Below are positions 25,299 through 33,906 of a stretch of DNA of 46,348 nucleotides, one piece after another. The DNA lies in NCBI GenBank assembly GCA_012800735.1, contig JAAZIU010000024.1, positions 1 through 46,348 of the forward strand. The letters run 5' to 3'. The notes beneath the pieces are model-generated. The model had not been told where the DNA came from. It saw only the letters and a program-made list of their open reading frames with translations, and did not search any database. Source of the stretch: Clostridiales bacterium. Lineage in GTDB: Bacteria > Bacillota > Clostridia > Oscillospirales > CAG-272. Every line of letters begins with the position of its first letter. The stretch's first letter is position 1. The translations under genes and the position numbers were made by a program.

Positions 25299-26672
25299 TT
25301 ATTCTATTTTTTGCATTACCGCGTCGTTTATCCCCATTGAATTCAGACACCTAATCCCAAAAACCAGACTTACTACAAAGGTGAGGATATCGGCGAGAGG
25401 CTGCGACGCGATTATTCCTTCCAGCCCCATTACTAAATTAAGAAGATAGATAATAGGGATAAAGAAAAGTCCCTGCCGCGCCATAGCAACAATCGAAGCC
25501 TGAAATGTCTTGTTTATATTCTGGAGATACATCGAAGTTATCATGATGTAGCCATTTAACACAAAGAAAACAGATTGCGCCCTTAACGCCGCCACTCCGG
25601 TTTTCAGAAGCTCGGGGTCGGAGCCGCGGAAAGCTGCTATAATTTGCGGGGCAAAAGTAAAACCGATAATTGCGCAGATAAGACAATATATCGTGCCGAC
25701 TTTTACGCTGAACCAAAAAGCCTTTCTTACCCTGTTATAAAGCTTCGCTCCGAAATTGAAGCCGCATACTGGCTGAAAACCCTGTCCGAAGCCTATCAGA
25801 GCAGAATTTGCAAGCATCATCACTCGCGCCGTAATAGAAAAAGCCGCGATTGCCGGATCTCCGTATAATCCGGCGAGCTGGTTCAAGACTATATTCGAAA
25901 CCGAGGTGATTCCCTGCCGGGCGAGAGAAGGCATCCCTCCGCTTATTATCTGCTTATAATGATTCAGGCGCGGCTGAAAATTAGATATTTTAATCGGTAT
26001 TCCGTCATGCCTGCCGCTGAGGTTAAGCAATATGAAAAAGCTTACAAGCTGTGAAATTGCCGTTGTAAGTCCCGCTCCGGCGACTCCCATATCACAGACG
26101 AAAATGAATATGGGGTCAAGGATTATATTCAAAATCGCTCCCGCGGACATTCCTATCATGCCCATGTGAGCATTTCCCTGAAGCCTCATCTGATTATTCA
26201 TTACAAAAGATGTCATTATAAAAGGGGTGCCGAGGAGAATATAAAAGAAATAGCCTTTTGCGTCGGGCAAAATTGTTTTAGTAGAGCCGAAGAGATAAAG
26301 AAGCGGTTCGAAAAAAAGCAGCCCGGAGAACATAAAAATCAAGCCGACTATAAAACACGAGAAGAATCCGGTGGCTGCCATTTTAGCAGCGCCGTCGGTA
26401 TTTTTTGCGCCGAGAGAGCGGGAGATAAAGTTTGCCGAACCGTGACCGAAGAAAAAAGCAAACGCCTGGATTAACGACATATAGGAAAACACCACTCCGA
26501 CGGCTCCGGCTGCCTGTGTGGAAATTCTGCCGACATACAAGGTGTCTACCATATTGTAAATCGAGCTTATCAACATTGAAATCAACGCCGGTAAAGCCAT
26601 CCTTAAAACGAGCTTTTCAACCGGCGCCGTTGTCATAAGCTCATGTTTTTCTTCCTGTGCCTGCTTGTTCAT
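25299..26672 (-). CDS. MATE family efflux transporter
   Basis: This 457-aa membrane protein has 12 predicted helices in two similar halves and a start (APVEKLVLRMALPALISMLISSIYNMVDTLYVGR) typical of the bacterial MATE/DinF-NorM group. It would export cationic drugs or metabolites using a Na+ or H+ gradient. GFQPVCGFNFGAK in the second half is a conserved loop. Its promoter region carries a perfect dyad, so it may be repressed until induced. It is convergent with the EF-G gene and divergent from the ZIP gene. The substrate cannot be read from the sequence. Confidence 0.9.
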   Translation of the reverse strand: MNKQAQEEKHELMTTAPVEKLVLRMALPALISMLISSIYNMVDTLYVGRISTQAAGAVGVVFSYMSLIQAFAFFFGHGSANFISRSLGAKNTDGAAKMAATGFFSCFIVGLIFMFSGLLFFEPLLYLFGSTKTILPDAKGYFFYILLGTPFIMTSFVMNNQMRLQGNAHMGMIGMSAGAILNIILDPIFIFVCDMGVAGAGLTTAISQLVSFFILLNLSGRHDGIPIKISNFQPRLNHYKQIISGGMPSLARQGITSVSNIVLNQLAGLYGDPAIAAFSITARVMMLANSALIGFGQGFQPVCGFNFGAKLYNRVRKAFWFSVKVGTIYCLICAIIGFTFAPQIIAAFRGSDPELLKTGVAALRAQSVFFVLNGYIMITSMYLQNINKTFQASIVAMARQGLFFIPIIYLLNLVMGLEGIIASQPLADILTFVVSLVFGIRCLNSMGINDAVMQKIE

Positions 26673-26704
26673 ATCATTCTTCCTGCATCAATATTCGAAA
26701 CTGA

Positions 26705-26740
26705 ATTATATAATAACATAAACGGTGGAAAAATTCCACC
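26705..26740 (-). promoter_or_regulatory. MATE gene -10 element with overlapping operator-like dyad
   Basis: TATAAT on the minus strand (26705-26710) is preceded by the perfect dyad GGTGGAA-AAA-TTCCACC (26724-26740), which covers the -35 position. Binding there would block polymerase. Confidence 0.5.
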
Positions 26741-26825
26741 CTCAATGAAAACGGGCTTTACGGTTCTTTGTAAATATTTTGTAAAACGCCCTCGTTTTCT
26801 TAAGACTTGTATTACGGAATATCTA

Positions 26826-26854
26826 TTGACAGATAAGGTTTTTGTTGATATAAT
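26826..26854 (+). promoter_or_regulatory. Promoter of the ZIP transporter gene
   Basis: TTGACA (26826-26831), 17 bp, TATAAT (26849-26854): a perfect consensus promoter 42 bp before the start. Confidence 0.9.
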
Positions 26855-26896
26855 TGAATTGAATCTATAATCAATTCCGGGAGTTGATATTTAGCT

Positions 26897-27676
26897 ATGA
26901 TGGAAATCATTCTTGGTATAATGATACCTTTTATCGGGACTTCTGCCGGCGCGGCGCTTGTCTTTTTTGTAAAAAAAGAGCTGAACATCTCGGTTCAGCG
27001 CGCGATTAACGGCTTTGCGGCCGGGGTGATGACAGCGGCTGCTTTCTGGAGCCTGATAGTTCCGGCGATCGAACAGTCAGCGGATATGGGAAAATTGTCT
27101 TTTCTGCCGGCTTTTGTCGGAATATGGCTTGGTATACTCTTCCTGCTTCTGCTTGACCATGTAATTCCCCACCTTCACAGCGGAGCAAATACAGAAGAAG
27201 GTCCGAAAAGCAATCTTGCAAGAACAACGATGATGGTTCTTGCGGTAACGCTGCACAATATCCCCGAAGGAATAGCGGTCGGTGTGGTTGCTGCCGGGTT
27301 GATAAACGGCTCAGTTCATATTACTCTCGAATCATTTATAGCGCTTTCTGTCGGAATTGCGCTTCATAACGTTCCGGAGGGAGCGCTCATTTCAGTGCTT
27401 ATGCGAGCCGAGGGAAAGAACAAGTGGAAATCGTTTGTTTACGGAGCGCTTTCAGGCGCGGTTGAACCTATATTTGCTTTGCTGACCATTGCCGCGTCCA
27501 GTCTTTTAGTACCGGCGATGCCGTATCTGCTGAGCTTTGCGGCCGGTGCGATGATTTATGTCGTTGTGGAGGAGTTGATTCCCGAAATGTCACACGGTGA
27601 ACACTCAAATATCGGAGTCATCACATTTGCGGTCGGTTTCACCGCTATGATGGCGCTTGATATCGGACTTGGATAA
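26897..27676 (+). CDS. ZIP family divalent metal transporter
   Basis: This 259-aa protein has eight hydrophobic helices and the two ZIP metal-site motifs HNIPEG (120-125, helix IV) and HNVPEG (157-162, helix V). A His-containing loop (HVIPHLHSG) follows helix III. It belongs to the ZupT/GufA-like branch and would import Zn2+, Fe2+ or Mn2+. Two ATG codons stand in tandem at 26897; either may be used, and the ribosome site GGGAG is rather far upstream. It has its own promoter and terminator. Confidence 0.9.
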   Translation: MMEIILGIMIPFIGTSAGAALVFFVKKELNISVQRAINGFAAGVMTAAAFWSLIVPAIEQSADMGKLSFLPAFVGIWLGILFLLLLDHVIPHLHSGANTEEGPKSNLARTTMMVLAVTLHNIPEGIAVGVVAAGLINGSVHITLESFIALSVGIALHNVPEGALISVLMRAEGKNKWKSFVYGALSGAVEPIFALLTIAASSLLVPAMPYLLSFAAGAMIYVVVEELIPEMSHGEHSNIGVITFAVGFTAMMALDIGLG

Positions 27677-27702
27677 TAATATATATTTTAAGCTAAAAAT
27701 AG

Positions 27703-27726
27703 CGCATACGGGAAATCCCGTATGCG
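27703..27726. terminator. Terminator shared by the ZIP gene and the fatty-acid operon
   Basis: CGCATACGGGA and TCCCGTATGCG form an 11-bp perfect stem with a 2-nt gap (the real loop will be larger), with TTGTTTTTT after it on the plus strand and CTATTTTTAG on the minus strand. It lies 7 bp from the TetR stop. Confidence 0.9.
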
Positions 27727-27733
27727 TTGTTTT

Positions 27734-28303
27734 TTAAGGCAGATCAAACTCGCGGTCTATATTTTTGCGGACAAATTCAAGATTTTCCTCATTATATTCC
27801 AACTCGCCGTTATCAAACATCAATGCCGCGCCGTATATCAGCGCCCGGACCACATAGAGCTTCCTTACATATGTTTCTTCGGGCATATTTACTTCTCTGC
27901 AGTATTTGGCGACAAGTTCCTGGGTAAGCTTGCTCATTTCAGCGCGCAGCTTGTTGTATACCATGTCAAATTCATCGTCCTTAATCATCAAAATCGACCG
28001 CAAAAACGGATTCTCGACAAGAAATTTAACATAGCTGATCGAAAACTCAACCAAAAGCTGTCTTGTATCGCTGTTATTTGTCTCCATTATGCGCTGCTGT
28101 CGGCGATTCCATTCGGCATTAACATGGTTGATTATTTCGGCAATAAATTCCTGCTTATTCTTGAAATGCTTGTACGGAGCAGCTGGAGAAACGCCGCATT
28201 TGGCTGCAATCCTGCGCACTGAAAAATCCGTAATGCTATGAAGATTGAGTTCTTCTATCCCGGCGCGGATAAGCTCATCGCGAATATTTTCTTTTCTTGC
28301 CAT
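27734..28303 (-). CDS. TetR/AcrR family transcriptional regulator
   Basis: This 189-aa regulator has an N-terminal TetR helix-turn-helix (FSVRRIAAKCGVSPAAPYKHF, about 28-48) and a helical ligand domain. It is the last gene after the acyl-CoA synthetase, 84 bp downstream with no clear promoter of its own, so it is probably the end of the fatty-acid operon. By analogy with FadR-type TetR proteins it could sense acyl-CoA and control this operon or the acyl-CoA ligase at 12.4 kb; this is inference. GGGGTAG precedes the ATG. Confidence 0.85.
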   Translation of the reverse strand: MARKENIRDELIRAGIEELNLHSITDFSVRRIAAKCGVSPAAPYKHFKNKQEFIAEIINHVNAEWNRRQQRIMETNNSDTRQLLVEFSISYVKFLVENPFLRSILMIKDDEFDMVYNKLRAEMSKLTQELVAKYCREVNMPEETYVRKLYVVRALIYGAALMFDNGELEYNEENLEFVRKNIDREFDLP

Positions 28304-28387
28304 AATAACTACCCCAAAATTTTTGCAGAATCATTTCACCCGTAACACCGGGAGCTCCCCATTGAAATAGGTAATATGATGATAAGT

Positions 28388-30013
28388 TTATTTGCTCTTT
28401 CTTCTGATAATCTTACCGGAAATTGTCTTGGGCAGCGATGTTACAAATTCGATGATTCTTAACCATTTATACTCGGAAAGCCGGCTGTTAACAAATTCCT
28501 TTAATTCTCGATCAAGCTGCTTTGAGCCTGTGAAGCCTGCATTAAGTACCACTGCCGCTTTGATTGCCTGTCCGCGCTGCTCATCCGGGACACCGGTTAT
28601 TCTGCATTCGTAAACGGCGGGATGACGCAGCAAAACCTCTTCTATTTCGTAAGGACCGACTCTGTATCCGCCGGTCTTAATTACATCGTCAAGTCTGCCT
28701 ATAAACCAAAACGTACCCGATTCATCACGGTAAGCGCTGTCTCCGGTATGATAAACTCCACCGCTCCAGACTTTTTTGTAAAGTTCATCGTTATTCAGAT
28801 ATCCGGTAAATACACCGGGAATACCCCCATCCTTTGAAGGACGGATAACTATTTCGCCTTCTTCGTTATCCGCAGCTTCCCTGCCGTCTTCTGTCAGCAG
28901 GAATATATCATACATCGGAGAAGGTTTCCCCATCGAAGCCAATCTTGAAGTATCAGCTTCAAAATTAGCAATCTGCAGCGAAGTTTCGGTCTGTCCATAT
29001 CCGGTCAAAGGTGTAAGACCGGTTCTGGCGGTGAATTCCTGATATATTTCCTCATTCATGACTTCGCCCGCAGTCGTAACCGTGCGTAAAGACGGCATAT
29101 CTGGCATGTCCTTTTTGAGAAGATATCTGTAAACAGTCGGCGGAGCGCAAAAACCGGTGACTCCGTATTCATTTATAATATCACAGAGTTTCTTTGGATC
29201 GAAGTTATTGAAATCATGAACCATAACCGCTGAGCCGACCAGCCACTGTCCATAGATTTTTCCCCATGAAGCCTTCGCCCATCCGGATTCGGCTAAAGTA
29301 AAATGAAGTCCGCCGTCGTAAGCGCGCTGCCAATATTTCGCGGTAACTATATGCGACAACGGATAGCTGAAATCATGTATTACGCCTTTGGGATGTCCGG
29401 TAGTTCCGGATGTAAAATAAATCATCATCCGGTCATTGACCGAAGTTTCAACTCTTGAGAAAAACGGCGATGCTGATTTAATCTGATCGGTAAGATTCAT
29501 GAACCCGGGTATTGTTTCATGAACCGTCCAAAGGTTAATTCCTTCATACGCGCCGTTTACCGCGCCCCATACCTTTTCCGGAACCTCGCTTTCGGAGGTG
29601 CAGATTATTCCCTTCACATCGGCTTGCTCGATTCGATATCGGAAATCGTACGATGTCAGCATGTGTGTTACAGGGATAGCCGCCGCGCCGAGTTTATGCA
29701 GAGCCAATACGGTATACCAGTATTCATAATGCTTTTTCAGCGCGAGAATAACGCTGTCGCCGCGCTTGATACCGTATTCCCGCAGAACATTAGCGCATTT
29801 CGAGGAAAGTTCCGATATATCCGAAAAGGTGAATACCTTGTCCGAACCGTCATCCGATTTCCATACCAAAGCGGTTTTATCAGGCCGGTTACTTGCCAGG
29901 CAGTCGACCACATCATATGCGAAATTGAAATTATCCGGACAGTTGATTGAAAAACTCAGCAGTTTGCCGTTTTCGTCTATTACTTCCCGGCAAAAATTCC
30001 TGTATATGCTCAT
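28388..30013 (-). CDS. Medium-chain acyl-CoA synthetase (AMP-forming, ACSM-like)
   Basis: This 541-aa enzyme has the adenylation motifs YFTSGTTGHPKG (about 199-210), GYGQTETS, GRLDDVIKTGGYRVGPYEIE and the catalytic lysine in SGKIIRR (Lys534). The sequence resembles acetyl/medium-chain acyl-CoA synthetases rather than the long-chain ligase at 12.4 kb. It would activate short- or medium-chain acids to acyl-CoA. Its ATG overlaps the accA stop by 4 nt (ATGA), so it is translationally coupled to fatty-acid synthesis. It could supply acyl-CoA primers or reactivate exogenous acids. Confidence 0.85.
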   Translation of the reverse strand: MSIYRNFCREVIDENGKLLSFSINCPDNFNFAYDVVDCLASNRPDKTALVWKSDDGSDKVFTFSDISELSSKCANVLREYGIKRGDSVILALKKHYEYWYTVLALHKLGAAAIPVTHMLTSYDFRYRIEQADVKGIICTSESEVPEKVWGAVNGAYEGINLWTVHETIPGFMNLTDQIKSASPFFSRVETSVNDRMMIYFTSGTTGHPKGVIHDFSYPLSHIVTAKYWQRAYDGGLHFTLAESGWAKASWGKIYGQWLVGSAVMVHDFNNFDPKKLCDIINEYGVTGFCAPPTVYRYLLKKDMPDMPSLRTVTTAGEVMNEEIYQEFTARTGLTPLTGYGQTETSLQIANFEADTSRLASMGKPSPMYDIFLLTEDGREAADNEEGEIVIRPSKDGGIPGVFTGYLNNDELYKKVWSGGVYHTGDSAYRDESGTFWFIGRLDDVIKTGGYRVGPYEIEEVLLRHPAVYECRITGVPDEQRGQAIKAAVVLNAGFTGSKQLDRELKEFVNSRLSEYKWLRIIEFVTSLPKTISGKIIRRKSK

Positions 30014-30840
30014 TTATGTTCTTCCGTTTCTATGGTTATTTCATCGTAACTGCCGAATTTTCTGAATCTTTTATATCTTGCATCCGCCAGCCCGTCAAAA
30101 GCCGTCAGTTCATCTGCCGCAGCTTTCAGCTTATCTTTCAGCATCGTATAAAATTCATCTCCTCCCAAACCGTTTTCGCTGATTATTTCATCGGCTACTC
30201 CAAGCTCAAGAGCGTCATATGCTGTCATTTTAAGATATTCCGCTGCAGTTTCGGCTTTTTTTATATCTTTCCAGATAATTGATGCGCAGCCCTCCGGCGA
30301 TATTACCGAATAGACAGCGTTTTCAAGCATCCATACCTTGTCGGCAACAGCCAAAGCCAGAGCGCCGCCGCTCCCGCCTTCGCCTATGAATACCGATATT
30401 ATCGGTACTTTTAAACCGATCATTTCATATAGATTTGCTGCGATCGCGCTGCCCTGACCGCGCTCTTCCGCGTCAATTCCGCAGTATGCCCCGGATGTAT
30501 CGACAAAACAGATGATGGGTCTTTTAAACTTTTCCGCCTGCCGCATAAGCCGCAGCGCTTTTCTGTATCCTTCCGGCTGAGGGGCGCCGAAGCCATGTTC
30601 GGTGCGCTCTTTTAACGTATGTCCCTTTTCTATCGCAATAACCGTTACCGGAATATCATAAAGCAGAGCGAGACCGCCTATAATAGCTCTGTCATCAGAA
30701 AAATAACGGTCGCCGTGCAGTTCGATAAAATCTGTGAAGCAGCCGTTTATCATGTCTATACCGGTCGGCCTTTGGCCGGATCGCGCGGTTTTGACTATTT
30801 CATATGCGCTTTTATATTTTGGATTCGCCAAAGCCTTCAC
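30010..30840 (-). CDS. accA: Acetyl-CoA carboxylase, carboxyltransferase subunit alpha
   Basis: This 276-aa subunit has the crotonase-type fold with FVDTSGAYCGIDAEERGQG, GEGGSGGALALA and SPEGCASIIW. With AccD it moves the carboxyl group from biotin to acetyl-CoA to give malonyl-CoA. It begins with GTG at 30840, 7 bp after accD, without a clear ribosome site, so coupling to accD is likely. The N-terminal extension seen in E. coli AccA is shortened here, as in other Firmicutes. It overlaps the next gene by 4 nt. Confidence 0.95.
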   Translation of the reverse strand: MKALANPKYKSAYEIVKTARSGQRPTGIDMINGCFTDFIELHGDRYFSDDRAIIGGLALLYDIPVTVIAIEKGHTLKERTEHGFGAPQPEGYRKALRLMRQAEKFKRPIICFVDTSGAYCGIDAEERGQGSAIAANLYEMIGLKVPIISVFIGEGGSGGALALAVADKVWMLENAVYSVISPEGCASIIWKDIKKAETAAEYLKMTAYDALELGVADEIISENGLGGDEFYTMLKDKLKAAADELTAFDGLADARYKRFRKFGSYDEITIETEEHK

Positions 30841-30847
30841 CTGCCAT

Positions 30848-31717
30848 TCAATTTACTGCTTTATTCATCATAAGAAGCTTGCCGATTTTTTCCTTTTGCT
30901 CCGGACGCGGAATAATCGCGTCGACAAAACCGTGTTCAAGCAAACTTTCAGCAAGCTGGAAACCCTTTGGAAGTGTTTTTCCCGTTGTCTGCTCAATTAC
31001 CCTCGGTCCGGCAAAACCTACCATTGCGCCCGGTTCGGCGATAATAATATCGCCTTCCATCGCAAAACTTGCGGTTACCCCTCCCATCGTCGGATCGGTA
31101 AGCACGGTAAGGTAAAACAGACCCGCTTCGCTGTGTCGGCGGACCGCTCCGCTTGTCTTTGCCATCTGCATAAGCGACAAAAGTCCCTCTTGCATACGGG
31201 CGCCTCCCGATACGGTAAAGCCGACGACCGGCAGCCGATTCATAGTTGCATATTCAAACAAACGGGTTATTTTCTCTCCGACGGCTGAGCCCATTGATCC
31301 CATCATGAAATATGATTCCATGATAAAAACACAACAAGGTTGAGAATCAATCTCGGCTTTACCGCAGACAACCGCTTCAAGTTCCCCCGATGCTACTTTT
31401 ACTGTATCAAGCTTTTTGACATAACCGGGAAATCCTAAAGGATCGTTTGAAACAACGCCCGGCCAAAGCTCTTCAAAGGTGTCACAAATAAGCGATATAC
31501 GCTGTCTTGCGGTCATCCTGAAATGGTAACCGCAACCGCACATCGACATATTGGCGCTGATTTTCGAGAGGGGAACGGACTTGTAGCAGTTGGGGCATCT
31601 TCTCTCCGGCTCGGAAGACTGACGAGGAGCGGGAATTTCGGTTCTCCCGCCCTTTTCAAGCTCGTTCTTAGGTTTATATATAAATTTAAGAAACGGAACA
31701 TTGGGTAAATTCGACAT
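30848..31717 (-). CDS. accD: Acetyl-CoA carboxylase, carboxyltransferase subunit beta
   Basis: This 289-aa subunit has an N-terminal zinc ribbon and the carboxyltransferase core (GGARMQEG, PTMGGVTASFAMEGDI, GFAGPRVIEQT). The first zinc pair is the usual CPNC, but the second reads MCGCG, a Cys-x-Cys in place of the normal Cys-x2-Cys. One residue is therefore missing in the knuckle; it is in frame and the rest is intact. AAGGAAG lies before the ATG. It sits 35 bp after accC. Confidence 0.95.
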   Translation of the reverse strand: MSNLPNVPFLKFIYKPKNELEKGGRTEIPAPRQSSEPERRCPNCYKSVPLSKISANMSMCGCGYHFRMTARQRISLICDTFEELWPGVVSNDPLGFPGYVKKLDTVKVASGELEAVVCGKAEIDSQPCCVFIMESYFMMGSMGSAVGEKITRLFEYATMNRLPVVGFTVSGGARMQEGLLSLMQMAKTSGAVRRHSEAGLFYLTVLTDPTMGGVTASFAMEGDIIIAEPGAMVGFAGPRVIEQTTGKTLPKGFQLAESLLEHGFVDAIIPRPEQKEKIGKLLMMNKAVN

Positions 31718-31752
31718 TTTTCACTTCCTTAGCCTTATAAAGAGTATTAATT

Positions 31753-33054
31753 TCAATCAAAAAAAGAAAGATCGTATTCCCCGGAGGCAAATCTGTCATC
31801 TTCAAGAATGGTGAGCAATTCCTCGATGTTTATGTCAATTCCCGAGATAACAAGTTCACAAAGAGAAGCCTTCATCTTACGCATCGCTTCTTCGCGGGTG
31901 CCTGCGTATACTATCATTTTCCCGACCATCGGATCGTAATATCTTGTCACTTCAGCGCCGCCGGTAAGATAAGTATCGAAGCGAACGAAAGGACCTCCCG
32001 GAACATGAATAAAGTTAACCTTACCCGGACGAAGCGCATTAATGCGGCATTCAATGGCGCTGCCGTTTAAATCTATATCCTGCTGCGTAAAGGAAAGCGG
32101 GATGCCTGCAGCGACGCGAATCTGCCATTTGACTAAATCCGTCTGGGTAAGCGCTTCGGTAACGGCATGCTCGACCTGAAGCCGGACATTCATCTCCATA
32201 AACCAAAAATCTCCGTTTGAGTCGAGGAGAAATTCGAGAGTTCCGACTCCGAAATAACCCAGCTTTTTTATGGCTGCCGCGCATTTTTCTATCATTTCGG
32301 CGCGTTTTTCCGCCGTTACGGTCGGTGCTGTGGTTTCTTCAATTATTTTCTGATGGCGCTTCTGTATAGAACAGTCGCGGTCGCCTAATACAACACAGCT
32401 GCCTGTCTCGTCTGCGATTATCTGAATCTCGACGTGCTTTGCCGGCCAGATGTATTTTTCTATATATACTGCGTTATTACCAAAAGCAGCCGTGGCTTCC
32501 GCCACCGAAGATAAGTACGCGTCGGAAAGTTCATCGTGGGAATTTACCAGTCTTATGCCTCGTCCGCCGCCTCCGCTTGCCGCTTTAAGCATTATGGGAT
32601 AACCGATTTCTTCGGCATACTTCTCGGCTTCAGCCAGAGATTTAAGCGGCGGTGTTCCGGGAATGCAGGAAAGGCCGGCTTCCGCCATGCGGCGCTTCAC
32701 TTCGGTTTTATTTGAGAGCTGCTCCATGTTTTTCGCAGAAGGTCCGATAAAGGCGATCCCGTTTCTGCGGCATAAAGTTGCAAATTCCGCATTTTCGGAG
32801 AGAAAGCCATAACCGGGATGAACTGCCTGAGCTCCGGTCAACATTGCCGCGGAAATTATTCTTTCCATACGAAGATAGCTGTCTTGCGAGGGCGGCGGAC
32901 CGATACAGATGCATTCATCGGCCAAAGCGGCATGGAGCGCGGCTCTGTCCGCTTCCGAAACGACGGCGACGGTTGAGATTCCCATCTCCTTGCAAGCCCT
33001 TATTATCCTGACGGCAATTTCGCCGCGATTAGCTATTAATATTTTAGAAAACAT
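31753..33054 (-). CDS. accC: Acetyl-CoA carboxylase, biotin carboxylase subunit
   Basis: This 433-aa ATP-grasp enzyme carboxylates the biotin on AccB. It shows the N-terminal ILIANRGEIAVRIIRA, HPGYGFLSENAEFA, the glycine-rich loop KAASGGGGRGI, and the catalytic EMNVRLQVEHAVTE. The start overlaps the fabZ stop by one base (TGATG). It is full length, slightly shorter than E. coli AccC. Confidence 0.96.
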   Translation of the reverse strand: MFSKILIANRGEIAVRIIRACKEMGISTVAVVSEADRAALHAALADECICIGPPPSQDSYLRMERIISAAMLTGAQAVHPGYGFLSENAEFATLCRRNGIAFIGPSAKNMEQLSNKTEVKRRMAEAGLSCIPGTPPLKSLAEAEKYAEEIGYPIMLKAASGGGGRGIRLVNSHDELSDAYLSSVAEATAAFGNNAVYIEKYIWPAKHVEIQIIADETGSCVVLGDRDCSIQKRHQKIIEETTAPTVTAEKRAEMIEKCAAAIKKLGYFGVGTLEFLLDSNGDFWFMEMNVRLQVEHAVTEALTQTDLVKWQIRVAAGIPLSFTQQDIDLNGSAIECRINALRPGKVNFIHVPGGPFVRFDTYLTGGAEVTRYYDPMVGKMIVYAGTREEAMRKMKASLCELVISGIDINIEELLTILEDDRFASGEYDLSFFD

Positions 33055-33473
33055 CAGCTCTCTCCGACAACGGCAAAGGAAAATTCGGCTACAAGACAGA
33101 GTCTGTCGCCTACGTACCCCTCGCCGGAAGCGAAATAGAACGGATGCTTTGCCCTTGTTATCCGGCAGACGGTTTCAAATTTATCTCCCGGCTTTACCGG
33201 CGACTTAAAGCGAACTTTGTCAAGACCGGTATAATACGCCAATTTACCGTCTTCAAGACTGTCTTTCAGCAGCATACACGCTGACTGGGCAAGAATCTCA
33301 CACAGAACGACGCCGGGAACAACCGGATGTCCGGGAAAATGACCGTCAAGGAACCATTCGTCGCCCCTGATTTCGTAGCTGCCCCGGGCTTCGCCGTCTT
33401 TTAGCCGCGCTTCGTCAAGCAGCAGCATAGCGCCGCGGTGCGGCAGGACTTTCTTAAGTTCCTCTCTGTTCAT
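33054..33473 (-). CDS. fabZ: 3-hydroxyacyl-ACP dehydratase FabZ
   Basis: This 139-aa hot-dog-fold enzyme has the motif GHFPGHPVVPGV with catalytic His45 and Glu59 in LCEILAQ, the same 14-residue spacing as known FabZ. It removes water from 3-hydroxyacyl-ACP to give trans-2-enoyl-ACP. No fabA or fabM is in the window, so how unsaturated chains are made is not shown. It lies 4 bp after accB. Confidence 0.95.
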   Translation of the reverse strand: MNREELKKVLPHRGAMLLLDEARLKDGEARGSYEIRGDEWFLDGHFPGHPVVPGVVLCEILAQSACMLLKDSLEDGKLAYYTGLDKVRFKSPVKPGDKFETVCRITRAKHPFYFASGEGYVGDRLCLVAEFSFAVVGES

Positions 33474-33477
33474 TTAT

Positions 33478-33906
33478 TCACTCCCTTATCTTAATGAGAC
33501 CGGCGCCGAAATCGACCGGAGCCGCGTTTTCCGCTACAAAGCTCTCGACGGTTCCGTCGCGATCGCACAATACCTCGTTCATAAGTTTCATCGCTTCGAT
33601 CAGACCGATAACATCGCCTTTTTTCACCTGATCTCCGACCTTTACGTACGGATCGGCGTCTTCGGCCGGAGCGTGATAAAACACGCCGACCATCGGAGAT
33701 TTCAAAACATAAAGACCATCGTCTTGCGGTCCTGCTTCTTCCTGCGTAACCACGGCGGGCTGAGCGGCAGCAGCGACGGGCAATTTTATTTCCGTTGTTA
33801 CTGTCTGGCTGAGTCTTATAGTGCAATTATTTTCTGTTATTTCAAGCTCTGAAAGTCCAAACTCTTTCATGATTGCCGCGTAACGGCGGATATCTTCGTC
33901 CCTCAT
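33478..33906 (-). CDS. accB: Biotin carboxyl carrier protein of acetyl-CoA carboxylase
   Basis: This 142-aa protein has a short N-terminal helix region, an Ala/Pro-rich linker (about 42-60) and a C-terminal biotinyl domain with EAMKLMNE; Lys107 is the biotinylation site. AGGAG precedes the ATG, which overlaps the fabF stop by 4 nt. It carries carboxybiotin between AccC and AccAD. Confidence 0.95.
   Translation of the reverse strand: MRDEDIRRYAAIMKEFGLSELEITENNCTIRLSQTVTTEIKLPVAAAAQPAVVTQEEAGPQDDGLYVLKSPMVGVFYHAPAEDADPYVKVGDQVKKGDVIGLIEAMKLMNEVLCDRDGTVESFVAENAAPVDFGAGLIKIRE

Noticed and set aside
28350..28359. GGGAGCTCCC palindrome between the acyl-CoA synthetase and TetR genes as an autoregulatory operator
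   Set aside because: It is only 10 bp, has no promoter elements near it and no second copy elsewhere in the lipid promoters.
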